NCBI GenBank assembly: GCA_947625935.1
Contig: CANQQE010000022.1
Coordinates: 1 to 54,194, forward strand
Direction: 5' to 3'
Length of the DNA: 54,194 nt
From: an uncultured Muribaculaceae bacterium
GTDB lineage: Bacteria > Bacteroidota > Bacteroidia > Bacteroidales > Muribaculaceae
Below, one piece after another: positions 25,688 through 36,374 of the stretch. Under the pieces are notes generated by a model that worked only from the letters and a program-made list of their open reading frames with translations, had not been told where the DNA came from and did no database searches. The stretch's first letter is position 1; each line of letters starts with the position of its first letter. The position numbers were made by a program, and so were the translations under genes.

Positions 25688-26485
25688 TTACCATACTTTC
25701 CAAGGGGCATCGCCTGAATCCCACATCTGGTTAAGCTCGACGTTGTCGCGCAGTGTGTCCATCGGTTTCCAGAAGCCTCGATGGCGGAAAGCGTGCATCT
25801 TACCGGCACGGGCTATGTCTTCGAGTGGTCCCCGCTCGAAGATGACAGAATCATCGCCATCGGGAATGAAATCGAACACTTCGGGTTCACAAACGAAGTA
25901 ACCGGCGTTAACCCAGTTTTTGTCGCCCGATGGTTTTTCCTGAAATGAGAGCACGGTGTCGGTTTCGGTGTCGATCTGAAGCGAGCCGAACTTACCACGC
26001 GGACTGTAGGCCGTGAGGGATACCAACGCTCCAGACCGCTCATGAGCGGCGATGGAGTCGCGGATGTTTATGTCGGCTACCCCGTCACCGTAAGTGAGCA
26101 GGAAGCGATTGCGGTCTACATATTTCTGTATGCGTTTGATGCGTCCGCCGGTCATGGTGTTCAATCCAGTATCAATCATCGTGACCCGCCATTTTTCGGA
26201 ATGGTTGTCGAGGATTTTGACCGAGTCGTCGGAGAGGTCAACTTCCATGTCGCAGTTGTGGCGGAAATAGTTCGCGAAATATTCCTTGATGATATATTGT
26301 TTGTAACCGCAGCATATTATGAAATCATTAATTCCATAATGGCTGTAGGTTTTCATTATATGCCACAATATAGGTTTCCCACCAATCTCGACCATCGGTT
26401 TCGGAATCAGGTTTGTCGCCTCGCTCAATCGGGTTCCAAATCCGCCAGCGAGAATCACCGCTTTCAGCATATTATTGTCGGCCAT
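25688..26485 (-). CDS. rfbF: Glucose-1-phosphate cytidylyltransferase
   Basis: Makes CDP-glucose from CTP and glucose-1-phosphate, the entry to the dideoxyhexose branch. Nucleotidyltransferase signature AVILAGGFGTRLSEATN close to the N-terminus, then PKPMVEIGGKPILWHIM. The start is taken as ATG at 26485 (265 residues); ATG at 26470 is also possible, and the frame to 26548 would run through the inverted repeat and is unlikely. First gene of the surface-glycan operon. Its leader includes the left inverted repeat of the putative switch. Confidence 0.95.
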   Translation of the reverse strand: MADNNMLKAVILAGGFGTRLSEATNLIPKPMVEIGGKPILWHIMKTYSHYGINDFIICCGYKQYIIKEYFANYFRHNCDMEVDLSDDSVKILDNHSEKWRVTMIDTGLNTMTGGRIKRIQKYVDRNRFLLTYGDGVADINIRDSIAAHERSGALVSLTAYSPRGKFGSLQIDTETDTVLSFQEKPSGDKNWVNAGYFVCEPEVFDFIPDGDDSVIFERGPLEDIARAGKMHAFRHRGFWKPMDTLRDNVELNQMWDSGDAPWKVW

Positions 26486-26523
26486 AAAAAATCGTCGGTT
26501 GTAGTTAACATAATTACCAATCT

Positions 26524-26708
26524 CTTGGCAAGAGATACTTGTTGGCAACGCAAAGATACATATTTAATTGCGTTTCAACAATATAATAGCAGAATATAAT
26601 TGTAAGGTTACATTAGGTTTCTGATATTTGTTAAAAAACTCGAATAACTAAAGCAAGGCATCTGTCTGATTTACACCCCCATAAATGTAGTCACAATCTC
26701 TTGCCAAG
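26524..26708. promoter_or_regulatory. Putative invertible promoter segment
   Basis: Two 13-base sequences, CTTGGCAAGAGAT at 26524-26536 and its exact reverse complement at 26696-26708, enclose 159 bases. The segment holds the only good promoter for rfbF. Each repeat is itself nearly palindromic around CTTG-n-CAAG; the central base is G on the left and C on the right, so the two sites have opposite polarity. Size, contents and position in front of a glycan operon match the invertible promoters known in Bacteroides capsule loci, and a tyrosine recombinase gene lies about 1 kb away. Inversion itself is inferred. Confidence 0.6.
26551..26582 (-). promoter_or_regulatory. Promoter of the rfb glycan operon
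   Basis: Minus strand TATCTTTG (26558-26551) is a perfect -7 element; ATTG (26582-26579) at a 20-base spacing is an acceptable -33. Start near 26544, giving rfbF a leader of about 60 bases that carries the left inverted repeat. In the inverted state it would face the tupA-like gene. Confidence 0.6.
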
Positions 26709-26765
26709 CGACTATGACTATTCCAACAACTCATATATGATAATAACTAAATCAAGACACCGCCA

Positions 26766-27665
26766 ATGATTACGCATATCAAAAGGGGGGCGTGCTACTG
26801 CATCAAGCATCTCACGCCTAAATAATGGGCATTTTTATTATACAGGCATACATACGGCTATTTCCCTAATTTATCAAATCCGAGAGACCTGAACGAATGG
26901 ATTATCAGGTTAATGCTAAAAGAAGACACTTCGGATTGGACGAGATTGGCCGACAAATACGCTGTCAGAAAATATGTCTCGGATTGTGGATATGGCGAAA
27001 TGCTTATACCTTTGTTAGGAGTATGGGATAAAGCCGATGATATTGACTTCAATTCATTAACACCCCCATACGTATTAAAGAACAACAACGGATCGGGCAC
27101 CAATATCTTCATAAGGGACTCAGAAGCGACTGATTTTGAGAAAATAAGGGCTGCTTTATCTTCATTGCTCAAAAGAAGATTCGGATATGATTCGGGCGAA
27201 ATCCATTATTTCAAAATCCCGCGCAAAATCATAGCGGAAAAAATGCTTGATGCAAAGAAACAGGATTTCGAATCCTCTTCTTTAATTGATTACAAAATAT
27301 GGTGCATAAACGGAAAGCCGGAAATGATTGTGATATATTATGACCGCGGCGCAGACCACCATCAGACTAAAGTGGAAATCAGGGGAACCGATTGGTCTAA
27401 TAAAAATAGCCTGTTCAACCCTACAGCAGCTTTCACCATCGGAGATGGACGCATTAAAGCACCCGCTTGTCTACAGTATATGTTAAACGCTGCAAGCGCG
27501 CTTTCCAAAGGATTTCCACAAGTAAGGGTTGATTTTTATGTAGTTGACAATAAACCCTATTTTGGAGAGTTAACTTTTTCGAGTGCCGCAGGCCATGTCG
27601 CTACATTTTCTCGTGAAGCTTTAGTGGAACTGGGCGCAAAAATATCAAAGGCCCAATCTCAGTAA
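26766..27665 (+). pseudogene. TupA-like ATP-grasp gene with in-frame stop
   Basis: The frame from ATG 26766 to 27665 would encode about 299 residues, the normal length for TupA-like ATP-grasp proteins of capsule and teichuronopeptide loci. Codon 20 is TAA (26823-26825). Reading on after it gives the family N-terminus YFPNLSNPRDLNEW, then DKYAVRKYV, IPLLGVWD and VLKNNNGSG (the ATP-grasp loop). The first ATG after the stop is at 26913 (codon 50) and gives only 250 residues, losing conserved sequence. So the gene is either broken, restarted internally, or carries a sequencing error. The intact family ligates amino acids or similar groups to glycans. Its 3' end lies 12 bases from the convergent recombinase. 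Confidence 0.75.
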
Positions 27666-27676
27666 ATTCTACAGCC

Positions 27677-28879
27677 TCAAAGCGATGACAGTATAAGACT
27701 ATTGGCCTCGTCAACTATGGAGGTGTCAAGACTGGCGAGATAGATTCGGGTGGTCGCCTCACTATCGTGTCCTAATCCTTCGGATATTACCGAAAGCGGA
27801 ATGCCTTTAACTTTAGCGGCGGAAGCCCAACTATGGCGTGCGACATAGAGGGTCAGCGGGATGGCTACCCCAGCCATATCAGCTATACATTTGAGGCTAT
27901 GATTGATATTATAGCTTGCGTTGAGGTAGGCACATCTTTCATTGGTGTCTGTATTTCGGATGACGGGAAGCAGGTAATCGCTATTGTTTTCAGGATACTT
28001 GTCGAGTATCATTTGCATTTCTTTTGTCCATTCAATGATCAGTAGCTGCCCGGTTTTGCGGCGGCGGTAAGTGACATAACCGTTTTTGAGGTCACTCTTT
28101 TTAAGAAATGCCATGTCTATGAAGCTCATACCGCGAAGATAAAAGCTCATTAGAAACATATTACGGGCGAAGTCGAGAGCCGGTGCGAGTGTCAGATCCA
28201 ACGCCTTGATTTTTTTGATTACAGCCAACGGCAAAGCCCGTTTCACGGTCTTGTCAACTCCCGTATAGACATGACGGAACGGATTGCGGCTCTCAATGAC
28301 TCCATCCTCAACCGCACGGTTGTAGACGGCCCTCAAAATGCGAAAATAAAACGATATGGTGTTAGGAGCGACTCCCCGGGCCTTGTGCCACGCCTCATAC
28401 CCTTTCATCGTTTCCGAGCTGATACAATCCAGCATTATGTCTTCGTCCGCTCTATACTTCTTGAAACTGTTGAGGGTGGACTTGTATGTTTCTGACGTTC
28501 TGATTTTTCCGTTCTGTCTCAATTTGGCGATAATTCCCTCCATAAAATAGAATAGAGAGTAATCATGAGTATAACGGTTAAATTCGTTGATAATGTCGTC
28601 AACAGTGTATGAAAAACAGGTTGCATTGAATTTACGGACAATCTTGGACAGCCGCTCAAAATCCCACCGGACACGCTCATTTATTGAGTGGACTAACGAT
28701 ATGCGGTCGCTTTCCTGAGTCATCTTAATCATTGAGCGGTTCTCGTCCCATTCGTATGGGAACACTTTGTATCCGGTCAGAAGCTGTCGCACCTTTCTCT
28801 CATGGATAATCTGATAGTAGATTGTGCCCTGGTGTCCAGCGACAGTAGAAGGACGGAATTTCACTTTTATTGAAGCCAT
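27677..28879 (-). CDS. Tyrosine recombinase (integrase/invertase)
   Basis: 400-residue site-specific tyrosine recombinase with the three-part layout common in Bacteroidota: arm-binding N-terminal domain (about 1-90), SAM-like core-binding domain (about 105-205) and catalytic domain (about 215-400). Catalytic residues are visible: Arg249 (YLRGMS), Lys275, Arg348 (VARHSW), His371 (GLGHDS) and Tyr380 (TRIYLAS). No other mobile-element genes are nearby, so it does not look like part of a phage or conjugative element. In Bacteroides, such recombinases beside surface loci invert local promoters; its position next to the inverted repeats at 26.5-26.7 kb suggests that role, by inference. Confidence 0.9.
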   Translation of the reverse strand: MASIKVKFRPSTVAGHQGTIYYQIIHERKVRQLLTGYKVFPYEWDENRSMIKMTQESDRISLVHSINERVRWDFERLSKIVRKFNATCFSYTVDDIINEFNRYTHDYSLFYFMEGIIAKLRQNGKIRTSETYKSTLNSFKKYRADEDIMLDCISSETMKGYEAWHKARGVAPNTISFYFRILRAVYNRAVEDGVIESRNPFRHVYTGVDKTVKRALPLAVIKKIKALDLTLAPALDFARNMFLMSFYLRGMSFIDMAFLKKSDLKNGYVTYRRRKTGQLLIIEWTKEMQMILDKYPENNSDYLLPVIRNTDTNERCAYLNASYNINHSLKCIADMAGVAIPLTLYVARHSWASAAKVKGIPLSVISEGLGHDSEATTRIYLASLDTSIVDEANSLILSSL

Positions 28880-29040
28880 TTGATTTCGGTTTTATTTATC
28901 TGCAAGATACAGCAGGGACTGTTTAATTTGCAGAAATCGGCTCTTTTTCGGTCAATTTTGAATTTTCCCGAAAATCAAATACAACCGATGAGATAAAGTA
29001 GCCATATAAGGGGACAGCAATGACAACATATAATATCAAG

Positions 29041-29077
29041 GTTAAAGAAAAGAGCCCGATATAATACCGGACTCTTT
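29041..29077 (-). terminator. Rho-independent terminator of mutAB
   Basis: Minus strand: a 10-pair stem (29077-29068 with 29058-29049, AAAGAGTCCG type with one G-U pair) followed by TTTTCTTTAA. It lies 40 bases after the mutB stop. The rest of the 28880-29116 gap holds nothing I can name beyond AT-rich sequence. Confidence 0.65.
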
Positions 29078-29116
29078 CTATAACTGGGTGATAACCCGCC
29101 TAATTTTTATTGTGGT

Positions 29117-31249
<2,133 letters not shown>

Positions 31250-31258
31250 ATTTAGATT

Positions 31259-33118
31259 TTATTTTAAAAGCCGGGCGTTGAACGCCTGAAGAGTTTCAAG
31301 AACATTGCTGCGCACATGGATGAAGTTGTTGATTCCCTTGGCTTGCAGCTCCTCGGTGCAAGCGGGGGCACCGGCAACCACAAACTCGGCGCGGCCGTTG
31401 AGGAGCTCGAAGGCTTCGGGAGCAAGGGCTGCATACTCATCGTCGGAAGAGCAGAGGACTACGATGTCGGCAGCTTTTTCCATAGCCGCGTTAATGCCGG
31501 CCTCAACCGTATCGAATCCGATATTGTCGATTATCTCATAACCGGCGCAACCGAAGAAGTTGGCTGAGAACTGGGCGCGCGCGAGTCTCATGGCGAGGTT
31601 GCCTATGGTGAGCATGAACACTTTAGGACGGTTGGCGGCACGCTCAGTGGCGAGACGGAGCTTCTCGAAGTCGCTTGCCTGACGGGATGCGTTGAGAGCC
31701 TTCTCGGGATTGTTGGCATCGTTGCAGCCGCATCCGCAGCCACAACCGTCTTTCTCGATTTTCTCAGCGGCCATCTCATTGAAGTTGGGGAACTGGTTGG
31801 TGCCAAGCAGAATTTCCTTGCGGCGCGCCATATCGGTGTGACGTTTTTTGTTTGACTCATTGACAGCGGCCTGAATCAATCCTTGATTTACCGCAGCAAA
31901 GAATCCACCCTTTTCCTCAACCTCAAGGAAGAGTTTCCAAGCCTCGTTAGCGAGGGAGACAGTCAACGTCTCGACATAGTAGGAACCACCAGCGGGGTCA
32001 ACCACTTTATCGAGATGGCTTTCTTCTTTGAGAAGGAACTGCTGATTGCGCGCTATTCGCTCAGAAAACGCATCGGGAGTCTTATAGGGAGTATCGAACG
32101 GCACCACGGTAATCGAGTCTACACCGGCAAGAGCCGCTGACATGGTCTCGGTCTGGCTGCGCAGTAGATTTACATGAGCGTCGTAGATTGTCTGGTTGAA
32201 GCGTGAAGTTGAAGCGTGGACGTGCATCTTGCAAGCGCAACGGCATGAGGGTTTGTATTGTTCCACTATCTGCGCCCAAAGCATACGGGCGGCGCGGAAT
32301 TTGGCAAGTTCCATGAAATAGTTGGAAGAAACGCCCATGTTGAATTTTATGCGGCATCCTACCTCAGTAGCGTCCATACCGGCATCAGTGAGAAGTGTCA
32401 TCCAAGCCGCACCCCAAGCGAGAGCATAGCCCATTTCCTGATAGATGTAGGCACCGACATTGGTCAGCATATCTGAATCGACAGCGAGCACTCTGAGATG
32501 TTTGACATCCTTGACCGCTTCGATGATTTCACGAGCCTGCGCAGCAATGGCCACAGTATCTATATCACGGCCATGTTTCAATGCGCCCCGCAACGGGTTG
32601 TAATCGACAGATCCGCGGAAAGTTTCGGCAGCACCCGCCTCAACCACAACAGCCGCGAGATTGCGAGCCAACTCGACGCAATGATTGTGGCAGGTCGAGA
32701 GGTTCACTTCGATTTTTGTCAGGTCTATGCCTTTCAGCAGTTTTTTAATGTCGTCGATCCCCACGCTATTTTTGGGGAGACGATATCCGATTGAGTTAAC
32801 GCCCTTAGAAATCGCGTCGAGAGCCTTCTCGTTGGCTTTCTCGATGGAGTCGGCGATAATTTCCTGACGAGTCAGCCACTCGTTATCGGTGCGTGTTCCA
32901 CGGATGTAGGGAAACTCGCCGGGGAGCGAGTCGGTAGTTTTAAGGTCGGCAATATCCTCAGCGCGGTACATCGGCTGGACATTAAAGCCTTCGTTTGTTC
33001 TCCATACCAGTTTTTTCTCAAAAGGCACGCCTTTGAGATCAGCGTCCACCTTAGCTCTCCACTCCTCAGTGGTGACAGGCGGGAACTGGTCGAACAATTT
33101 TTCTTTCTTTTCTGCCAT
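31259..33118 (-). CDS. mutA: Methylmalonyl-CoA mutase small subunit
   Basis: Non-catalytic partner of MutB, 619 residues. It has the same TIM-barrel and B12-like layout, but the C-terminal domain lacks DxHxxG, so it does not bind cobalamin. Recognisable features are FPYIRGTRTDNEWLTRQEII and the barrel segments shared with MutB. Between the two domains is an odd Cys-Gly alternating run at about 457-466 (four Cys at 459, 461, 463 and 465), not a feature I know from the family. First gene of the mut operon, with a promoter in the dnaG-mutA gap. Confidence 0.95.
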   Translation of the reverse strand: MAEKKEKLFDQFPPVTTEEWRAKVDADLKGVPFEKKLVWRTNEGFNVQPMYRAEDIADLKTTDSLPGEFPYIRGTRTDNEWLTRQEIIADSIEKANEKALDAISKGVNSIGYRLPKNSVGIDDIKKLLKGIDLTKIEVNLSTCHNHCVELARNLAAVVVEAGAAETFRGSVDYNPLRGALKHGRDIDTVAIAAQAREIIEAVKDVKHLRVLAVDSDMLTNVGAYIYQEMGYALAWGAAWMTLLTDAGMDATEVGCRIKFNMGVSSNYFMELAKFRAARMLWAQIVEQYKPSCRCACKMHVHASTSRFNQTIYDAHVNLLRSQTETMSAALAGVDSITVVPFDTPYKTPDAFSERIARNQQFLLKEESHLDKVVDPAGGSYYVETLTVSLANEAWKLFLEVEEKGGFFAAVNQGLIQAAVNESNKKRHTDMARRKEILLGTNQFPNFNEMAAEKIEKDGCGCGCGCNDANNPEKALNASRQASDFEKLRLATERAANRPKVFMLTIGNLAMRLARAQFSANFFGCAGYEIIDNIGFDTVEAGINAAMEKAADIVVLCSSDDEYAALAPEAFELLNGRAEFVVAGAPACTEELQAKGINNFIHVRSNVLETLQAFNARLLK

Positions 33119-33211
33119 GATTAGGTTCTAAATGATTAGATTTATTGCTTTCAATGATTTATAATCAGTCAAACTACGGCACCATCCGTACAGACGGATT
33201 TATGCACATGG

Positions 33212-33246
33212 CAAAGTTAGTAAACTTTTGGAAATGTGTAAACAAA
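33212..33246 (-). promoter_or_regulatory. Probable promoter of mutAB
   Basis: Minus strand TAACTTTG (33219-33212) is a perfect -7 element. Upstream, TTTG at 33246-33243 gives a 23-base spacer, or TTTA at 33242-33239 gives 19. Start near 33206, leader about 90 bases. No cobalamin riboswitch is recognisable in that leader. Confidence 0.5.
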
Positions 33247-33255
33247 TTTGCTCAG

Positions 33256-35454
33256 TTATTTGCGCGGGGCGATTATGCGCTCACCAAGATACTTGGCAAA
33301 CTGAGACCTGAGTTGGGTCAACTCGATGTTACGCTCCATCAATCTCGCCACTTCGGCAGAATCGGGAGCCTGCGAGCGGCAAACACGGCGTATCTCATCG
33401 CGCAAATCGCGCGTACGGCATTCAAGAATCGCATCTTTAAGCTCATAAACCGCACGCTCGACGAGTACATCGAGACGGTCGACCTCGGTCTCTATCTTGG
33501 TGAATTTAGTGTGTACTTTGCTCAAGTGGTATTTCTCGCTGACCAAGTCGGTGGTAAGCCGCCTTAACTCGTCGTCGGGTGACGACGCCAAGATTTTCTC
33601 TATATAACAGATAGTAAATTGCTTGAGATCTTCGTAATAACGCTCGTCGCAGTTGGCCTGAAGCGCTTGCTCGCGGGCTGTTATCTCACTAAGGTCTACG
33701 GCGGATGAACGTATAGCCGCCACCCCTTCGTCCCATTGCCGCTTACGCTGCGCGTCAAGCCGCTGCTCATGGCGACGGAGGTCGTCGTCCCATGACTGCT
33801 CACGCAATTTCATCGCCTCGGCGAATGCTTTGGCATAAAGCGGGTTGGTAAAAGAGATGTCGTCGCTTTCCATCTCATCGCGTATATAGTCTATGATTCT
33901 GACCGACATTTTATTACCGTCATCGTCCCAAGCATCACCGACCTCCATCATGCCATATTTCAGGGCATAGCGCAACACACCTTTCTCGTATTTAGAGAGG
34001 TATGCAAGATGGTCGGCGGGGGCTACCGAATCATCGGCCGAGGATTGCCGCGGATTCTCGACAACCGTGTTTTTTTCGGATTCAAGGCCTTCAAGCGAAC
34101 GGCGCGCCTGCTCTTTGGCTTGTTTCAGGGCCTCGCTATCGCGGCGGGCATGGTAGAACTTATCGACCTGTAGAGTCAACACCCTCTCCCCTATGCCCAA
34201 TGAGTGGCTGCATTCCTTTATATATACCGAGCGGGTGATAGGATCGGGAATCACAGATATCGATTGCACTATGTCGGTTATGACCTTTGACCGGGCAATC
34301 GGGTCGGACTCCACACCCTGCAACAGAATTTTGGTTTTGAACGATATGAAATCCTGCTCATTGGCAGCGAGATATTCCTCGACTTCGGATGATGAATGGT
34401 TCTGGGCGAATGAATCGGGGTCGTCACCGTCGGGAAGCAGCAACACCTTAATGTTCATACCCTCGGCAAGCAGCATATCAATTCCTCTCAACGAAGCCTT
34501 AATCCCGGCGGGGTCACTGTCGTAGATCACGGTCACATTTTCGGTGAAACGGTGAATCAGACGTATCTGTCCCTCAGTCAACGAAGTGCCGGAGGAAGCG
34601 ACCACGTTCTCGATGCCGCTCTGGTGCATGGATATGACATCCATGTATCCTTCGACGAGTATGCACTTGTCTTTTTTCACTATGGCCTGTTTAGCCTGGT
34701 GTAGACCATAAAGCTCATAGCTCTTGCGATAAATAGGCGACTCAGGGGAGTTGACATATTTAGCGACATCTTTGTCTTTGCGCAATGTGCGTCCACCGAA
34801 ACCGACCACTTTGCCGGAGAGGGTGAAAATAGGATACATTACCCTTCCGCGGAAACGGTCGCGAAATTCGCCGTGCTCGTCTTCCATGCACAGGCCGGAC
34901 TGCACCAGGAATTTATCGCCGAATCCCTTGGCTTTCGCAGCTTTGTAAAGCTCGGCCCGACCCGGGAGGGAATACCCAAGCCTGAAACGCTTTACAGCCC
35001 AGTCGTTGATGCCGCGCTCACGGAAATAGGTCAATCCAATCTCTTGACCGTCGGGTGTGTCGGTCAGATTATGCTCGAAATGCTCGATGGCCATCTCATT
35101 GACGGCAAAAAGGCTTTCGCGCTCAGAAGCTATGCGACGTTCCTCGTCGGTCATCTCATGCTCCTTAATTTCGATGTTGTATTTTTTCGCAAGGTAACGC
35201 AACGCCTCCTGATAGGAAATCTGTTCCAGCTCCATCAGAAAGTTGACGGCACTACCACCCTTGCCGCAACTGAAACATTTGCAGATACCTTTAGATTTAG
35301 AAACAGAAAAAGAGGGTGTGCGCTCGTTGTGGAACGGGCACAGACCTATATAATTGGCGCCCCTGCGTTTAAGACTCACAAAGTCGCTCACCACATCGAC
35401 AATATCGGCGGTGTCGAGTATACGCTGGGCTGTTTCCCTGTCGATTTTTTTCAT
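33256..35454 (-). CDS. dnaG: DNA primase DnaG
   Basis: Makes the RNA primers for DNA replication. 732 residues. The CHC2 zinc ribbon is complete (C39, H42, C60, C63). A TOPRIM core follows, with LVEGYMDV and VIYDSDPAG, and a long, charged C-terminal part that would contact the replicative helicase DnaB. It is slightly longer than E. coli DnaG (581 residues), mainly in the C-terminal region, as in other Bacteroidota. Last of the trmN6-CPBP-dnaG group (26 bases after the CPBP gene). Confidence 0.97.
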   Translation of the reverse strand: MKKIDRETAQRILDTADIVDVVSDFVSLKRRGANYIGLCPFHNERTPSFSVSKSKGICKCFSCGKGGSAVNFLMELEQISYQEALRYLAKKYNIEIKEHEMTDEERRIASERESLFAVNEMAIEHFEHNLTDTPDGQEIGLTYFRERGINDWAVKRFRLGYSLPGRAELYKAAKAKGFGDKFLVQSGLCMEDEHGEFRDRFRGRVMYPIFTLSGKVVGFGGRTLRKDKDVAKYVNSPESPIYRKSYELYGLHQAKQAIVKKDKCILVEGYMDVISMHQSGIENVVASSGTSLTEGQIRLIHRFTENVTVIYDSDPAGIKASLRGIDMLLAEGMNIKVLLLPDGDDPDSFAQNHSSSEVEEYLAANEQDFISFKTKILLQGVESDPIARSKVITDIVQSISVIPDPITRSVYIKECSHSLGIGERVLTLQVDKFYHARRDSEALKQAKEQARRSLEGLESEKNTVVENPRQSSADDSVAPADHLAYLSKYEKGVLRYALKYGMMEVGDAWDDDGNKMSVRIIDYIRDEMESDDISFTNPLYAKAFAEAMKLREQSWDDDLRRHEQRLDAQRKRQWDEGVAAIRSSAVDLSEITAREQALQANCDERYYEDLKQFTICYIEKILASSPDDELRRLTTDLVSEKYHLSKVHTKFTKIETEVDRLDVLVERAVYELKDAILECRTRDLRDEIRRVCRSQAPDSAEVARLMERNIELTQLRSQFAKYLGERIIAPRK

Positions 35455-35480
35455 CTCAACGCAAAATTAGCTAACCGTTC

Positions 35481-36368
35481 TCATCCGCGCAAGCAAAGGC
35501 GACGCAAGGCGACAATCATAACCGCAGTGAGCGTGACGCTGACAATAATTAAAATCACAGATTCGACCGATGAAGCTGTCCCTATCGCATCGATGTCGGG
35601 AGCAGCCTCAAACCATTCCTTGGCCCAACGGCCGGCGACAACCACCATGTTGTTGAAAGCGTGAGCTATGACGGCTAACCAGAGCGATCCGCTCCACCAC
35701 ATCAAATATCCAAAAAACGCACCCAAAAGCACTCTCGGCACGAACCCAAGCACCTGCATATGGAACAAGCTGAAAATCACAGCAGCAATCCATATGGCCA
35801 AATGTGGGTTCATGCGGGTGCATAACAATAATTTCTGCACCCCGCCACGGAAAAACAATTCCTCGGCAAATCCCGTGAGACAACCTACAATCAGAAGCGA
35901 CATAACCAGATTGCCGGCCGTCGTCGCACCCATGAGCCTCTCAAGCGTTGCCTGAGCATTTTCTTCGGCAACCCTCATCCATTCAAGGCTTTCGGGGAGG
36001 CAAACAGAGGCATTCCAAGATATTATGAGGTTCATCGCAGGGACAGCAAGCAGCATGGCAACAACTGCAAGAAGAACCGCCGTCAATCTCGGCGGCTTCA
36101 TAACCTCGAGGAACTCAGCCGGCAGCCTTGTCATCATCAGAGCGGTTACCGTTGGCGGCAAAATAAAAACCAGCAAGTCCTGAACTATAGTGACTATCCT
36201 CAAAGCGGCCGTCGAATCGCCCCATTTGCTCAAGACGAGTTGCAGCAGCATCGATGCCACGACAAGCATAAACAGGAACAAACAGAAGAAAAGTCCAAGG
36301 CCAAGCCCCGGTTTCAAGGCTGTCGAATAACGGCGTTGGGCCGCGTCAAACAGATGGTTGTCGGTCAT
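35481..36368 (-). CDS. CPBP-family intramembrane metalloprotease
   Basis: 295-residue membrane protein with about seven to eight hydrophobic helices. The abortive-infection/CPBP motifs are present: FAEELFFRGG (EExxxR), then FSLFHMQ and HAFNN, which supply the metal-binding His residues. Members cleave prenylated or other membrane peptides, or act in peptide self-immunity; the substrate is unknown here. Tightly packed: 6 bases after trmN6 and 26 before dnaG, so co-transcribed, though no functional link is evident. Confidence 0.9.
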   Translation of the reverse strand: MTDNHLFDAAQRRYSTALKPGLGLGLFFCLFLFMLVVASMLLQLVLSKWGDSTAALRIVTIVQDLLVFILPPTVTALMMTRLPAEFLEVMKPPRLTAVLLAVVAMLLAVPAMNLIISWNASVCLPESLEWMRVAEENAQATLERLMGATTAGNLVMSLLIVGCLTGFAEELFFRGGVQKLLLCTRMNPHLAIWIAAVIFSLFHMQVLGFVPRVLLGAFFGYLMWWSGSLWLAVIAHAFNNMVVVAGRWAKEWFEAAPDIDAIGTASSVESVILIIVSVTLTAVMIVALRRLCLRG

Positions 36369-36374
36369 TTCAAT

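Noticed and set aside
26858-27172. Minus-strand open frame opposite the tupA-like gene
   Set aside because: Shadow of the real frame; no start context or domain.
28955-28980. Weak AT-rich hairpin upstream of the recombinase gene
   Set aside because: Imperfect, AT-rich and with a bulge; could be chance in such sequence. No second copy was seen.
33119-33211. Cobalamin riboswitch before mutA
   Set aside because: The mut enzymes use B12, so I looked for one, but the leader is short (about 90 bases) and has no recognisable B12-box core.
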